DNA of 64,000 nucleotides from contig NZ_JACOFT010000001.1 in assembly GCF_014699135.1 (NCBI RefSeq), positions 186,001 to 250,000 on the forward strand, written 5' to 3'. This document shows positions 62,000-64,000 of the stretch, in pieces; the first letter of the stretch is position 1; every line of letters starts with the position of its first letter. The notes under the pieces were generated by a model that saw only the letters and a program-made list of their open reading frames with translations, was not told the origin of the DNA and made no database searches. The position numbers and the translations under genes were made by a program. Source of the stretch: Cognatundibacterium aquatile. GTDB taxonomy: Bacteria; Pseudomonadota; Gammaproteobacteria; Burkholderiales; Burkholderiaceae_D.

Positions 62000-63106
62000 T
62001 CAGATCCGCATTGGCATCACGACGTATTTAAAGTCGGTGTTGTCAGGAATGGTGATCAGTGCAGATGAATTTGAATCGCCCAAAGCAATGTTGACTTGCT
62101 CGCACTTCAGGTTATTCAACACATCCAGCAGATAACTGACATTGAAACCGATATCGACGTTGTCGCCACCGTAGTCGATTTCAATTTCTTCCATCGCTTC
62201 TTCCTGATCGGCATTGGTCGACAAGATTTGCATGCTGCCAGGTGTGATGACGCAGCGCACGCCTTTAAACTTGTCGCTGGTCATGATCGCGGCGCGTTGT
62301 AAAGAGCGCAGCAATTGTTCGCGACCCAGCGTGAAATTGTTTTTGTAACCTTTAGGAATCACGCGGTTGAAGTCTGGGAATTTGCCTTCGACCAGTTTGG
62401 AAATCAACTCGATATCAGCAAACGTCAGTTTGACCTGGTTATTCGCGATGTCGATTTGCACAGGATCATCTTTGTCTTCCAGCAAGCGCTGCAACTCTAT
62501 GATGGTTTTGCGCGGAATGATGACTTCGTGGCGTGGAAATTCTTGTTCGACTTCGACCTGGCAATACGCCAGACGGTGACCATCAGTGGCGACGGCGATG
62601 ACGTTTTTGCCATCGACCACCAGCAACAGACCGTTCAGGTAATAACGGATATCTTGTTGCGCCATGGAGAAATGCACCATGTTGAACAAGTGTTTCAGTG
62701 TTTTTTGTGGCAGGTTCACGCTGGCATTGAAGTGCTCAGCCTGCGCTACTGTAGGAAACTCTTCTGCTGCCAGCGTCTGCAACGAGAAACGGGATTTGCC
62801 CGATTGCACGCTCATGCGCTTGTTATCCAGTTTCAAGACAACATCATTGTCATCCGGCAGGGCGCGCAAGATGTCCAGCAACTTACGCGCAGCGACTGTG
62901 GTGGCAACGCTCTCGCCGCCAGAGCCGATTTCTGCTTTGGTCGTGATCTGCACCTCGATGTCCGTCGAGAGGAACGACACTTGTTCGCCATCTTTGCGAA
63001 TGAGGATATTGGCCAAAATCGGCAATGTGTGCCGACGCTCGACAATACCACTCACAATTTGCAAAGGCCGGAGCAGGGTATCCCGGTGGGTTTTAACCAA
63101 TTGCAT
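62000..63106 (-). CDS. dnaN: DNA polymerase III sliding clamp (beta)
   Basis: 368 residues, the standard length. It begins MQLVKTHRDTLLRPLQIVSGIVERRHTLPILANI and ends in the VMPMRI tail that is typical of the family and lies near the hydrophobic cleft. Three tandem clamp domains. The protein encircles DNA and holds Pol III and many repair proteins. It lies between dnaA and gyrB and is transcribed with dnaA or from its own start in the 290-bp gap upstream. Confidence 0.98.
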   Translation of the reverse strand: MQLVKTHRDTLLRPLQIVSGIVERRHTLPILANILIRKDGEQVSFLSTDIEVQITTKAEIGSGGESVATTVAARKLLDILRALPDDNDVVLKLDNKRMSVQSGKSRFSLQTLAAEEFPTVAQAEHFNASVNLPQKTLKHLFNMVHFSMAQQDIRYYLNGLLLVVDGKNVIAVATDGHRLAYCQVEVEQEFPRHEVIIPRKTIIELQRLLEDKDDPVQIDIANNQVKLTFADIELISKLVEGKFPDFNRVIPKGYKNNFTLGREQLLRSLQRAAIMTSDKFKGVRCVITPGSMQILSTNADQEEAMEEIEIDYGGDNVDIGFNVSYLLDVLNNLKCEQVNIALGDSNSSALITIPDNTDFKYVVMPMRI

Positions 63107-63396
63107 TTGAATATCCTCACTTATGTTGTTGATAAGGGACCTGATTTGTGGGCGCCTCAGTTAAGTTCACTGGCAGTCGCATCTCGCACGTTGCTGCCTC
63201 TTGTTTTGCGATCTGCTTTCTGCCCGTGACTTTATCTGCTTCGTCTCTTATTACTTTTTATGTACTGCCTGACTACTTAAAAACTCACGCCTGACCCGAA
63301 AAGTGGGCGAGGCCTTTATACTTTGATTGCTGCTGTCACTTCTGCATCATGATGGTTCGGTTATTTTAGCCCGACCAGACTTTCAAGCTTCAGCGA
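63107..63396. other. dnaA-dnaN intergenic region with one DnaA-box-like site
   Basis: 290 bp without a gene. TTATCAACA on the minus strand (63127-63135) differs by one base from the DnaA box consensus TTATNCACA and lies near the dnaN start. One site is too few to name an origin. The main oriC is more likely upstream of dnaA, beyond the window. Confidence 0.4.
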
Positions 63397-64000
63397 TCAA
63401 CCCTTGAGCGTTTGTTCCAACACATGCAGCTCGTGGTTGCACTCAGGGTTTTTCGCGCGATCAGCTGTGATCTTGCGTACTGCATGCAAGACTGTGGTGT
63501 GATCGCGTCCGCCAAATAATTCACCAATTTCAGGCAAACTCTTTTGCGTCAGTTCTTTTGCCAGATACATCGCAATCTGGCGCGGTCTGGCGATATTGGC
63601 CGGACGTTTTTTAGAATACATATCAGCGACTTTGATATTAAAAAAGTCAGCCACGGTTTTCTGGATGTTTTCTACCGAGATCTGGCGGTTCTGCACCGAC
63701 AATAAATCTTTCAGCGCTTCTTTCACCACATCGATCGTGATTTCTTTGCCGTGGAAGCGGGAGTAAGCAAGAATCTTGCGCAGTGCGCCTTCCAGCTCAC
63801 GCACGTTTGAGCGCAGATGCTTGGCAACGAAAAACGCGACGTCGTCAGAAAAATGTACGCCTTCGGAATGCGCTTTTTTGAGCAGAATCGCCACCCGCAT
63901 TTCCAGTTCCGGTGGTTCAATGGCGACCGTCAGACCAGAGTCAAAACGCGAAATCAGGCGGTCATCCATCCCCGTGATTTCTTTTGGATAAGTATCGCTG
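63397..64000 (-). CDS. dnaA: Chromosomal replication initiator DnaA, C-terminal part
   Basis: The last about 200 residues of DnaA, running off the right edge. Visible are the AAA+ end [25 protein letters not shown] (sensor/arginine finger region) and [28 protein letters not shown], the domain IV signature that binds DnaA boxes. The stop is at 63397-63399. It initiates replication and represses its own gene. Its presence places the window next to the origin. Confidence 0.97.
   Translation of the reverse strand, partial: SDTYPKEITGMDDRLISRFDSGLTVAIEPPELEMRVAILLKKAHSEGVHFSDDVAFFVAKHLRSNVRELEGALRKILAYSRFHGKEITIDVVKEALKDLLSVQNRQISVENIQKTVADFFNIKVADMYSKKRPANIARPRQIAMYLAKELTQKSLPEIGELFGGRDHTTVLHAVRKITADRAKNPECNHELHVLEQTLKG

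Noticed and set aside
62315-63229. Long plus-strand open frame of 304 codons opposite dnaN
   Set aside because: It lies fully on the complementary strand of a clear dnaN, has no ribosome site and codes a composition typical of antisense shadow.
63107-63396. oriC between dnaA and dnaN
   Set aside because: Only one DnaA-box-like site with one mismatch, no AT-rich unwinding repeats and no cluster of boxes. The true origin is probably upstream of dnaA.

Overview
The window looks like chromosomal DNA of a betaproteobacterium close to the replication origin. The right end carries dnaA (partial), dnaN and gyrB in their usual order, all read leftward. Other betaproteobacterial marks are a phasin gene followed by an acetyl-CoA acetyltransferase (polyhydroxybutyrate metabolism), MCP and RND genes of Burkholderiales type, and moderate GC. 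Oxalobacteraceae (Undibacterium-like) is my best guess, from recall of protein similarity only. I see no rRNA, tRNA, CRISPR array or transposase.

Layout. 1-5.5 kb: the tail of a TonB-dependent receptor, then a leftward purine catabolism group (xdhA-xdhB-guaD, with xdhC absent). 6-8.2 kb: a methyl-accepting chemotaxis receptor and a small TonB-C-like periplasmic protein. 8.3-14.2 kb: dipeptidyl carboxypeptidase, an MFS transporter with a tiny membrane protein, and an alkylation repair pair (Ada/AlkA fusion plus Ogt). 14.2-16.4 kb: phasin and thiolase, with a repeated operator-like motif around the phasin promoter. 16.4-26.8 kb: POT peptide transporter, S9 peptidase, a CheY-like protein, a LytS/LytTR two-component pair, a DMT exporter and a CocE-type hydrolase. 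Several of these genes suggest a peptide-consuming life style.

26.8-30.1 kb is an AT-rich accessory island. It has a consensus promoter, a short leader ORF, a KAP-type P-loop NTPase with two membrane segments and an Mrr-type PD-(D/E)xK nuclease. This is the best candidate in the window for an undescribed, possibly anti-phage, system. 30.1-53 kb is mostly housekeeping: a degenerate GGDEF protein that keeps its c-di-GMP I-site, a PLP enzyme, substrate-binding proteins, a DEAD-box helicase with a duplicated RNA-binding domain, a lipoprotein PPIase, a periplasmic DNA ligase (LigE), an RND efflux pair, a LMW phosphatase, a tandem pair of Ala/Lys-rich secreted proteins, a DTW tRNA-modifying enzyme and a CheX-like DUF3334 protein. 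A 269-bp nested inverted-repeat element lies at 36.5-36.8 kb.

55-59.1 kb is a second accessory island, immediately downstream of gyrB. It holds vsr, divergent from a Dcm-type cytosine methyltransferase, followed by an MvaI/BcnI-family restriction enzyme (a type II system probably acting on CCWGG or a related site), then a HEPN/MNT toxin-antitoxin pair with textbook motifs. An inverted repeat between vsr and the methyltransferase is a plausible autoregulatory operator.

All assignments come from reading motifs and recalling families. No database search was run. Where several starts were possible I chose by Shine-Dalgarno match, signal peptide or family fit.
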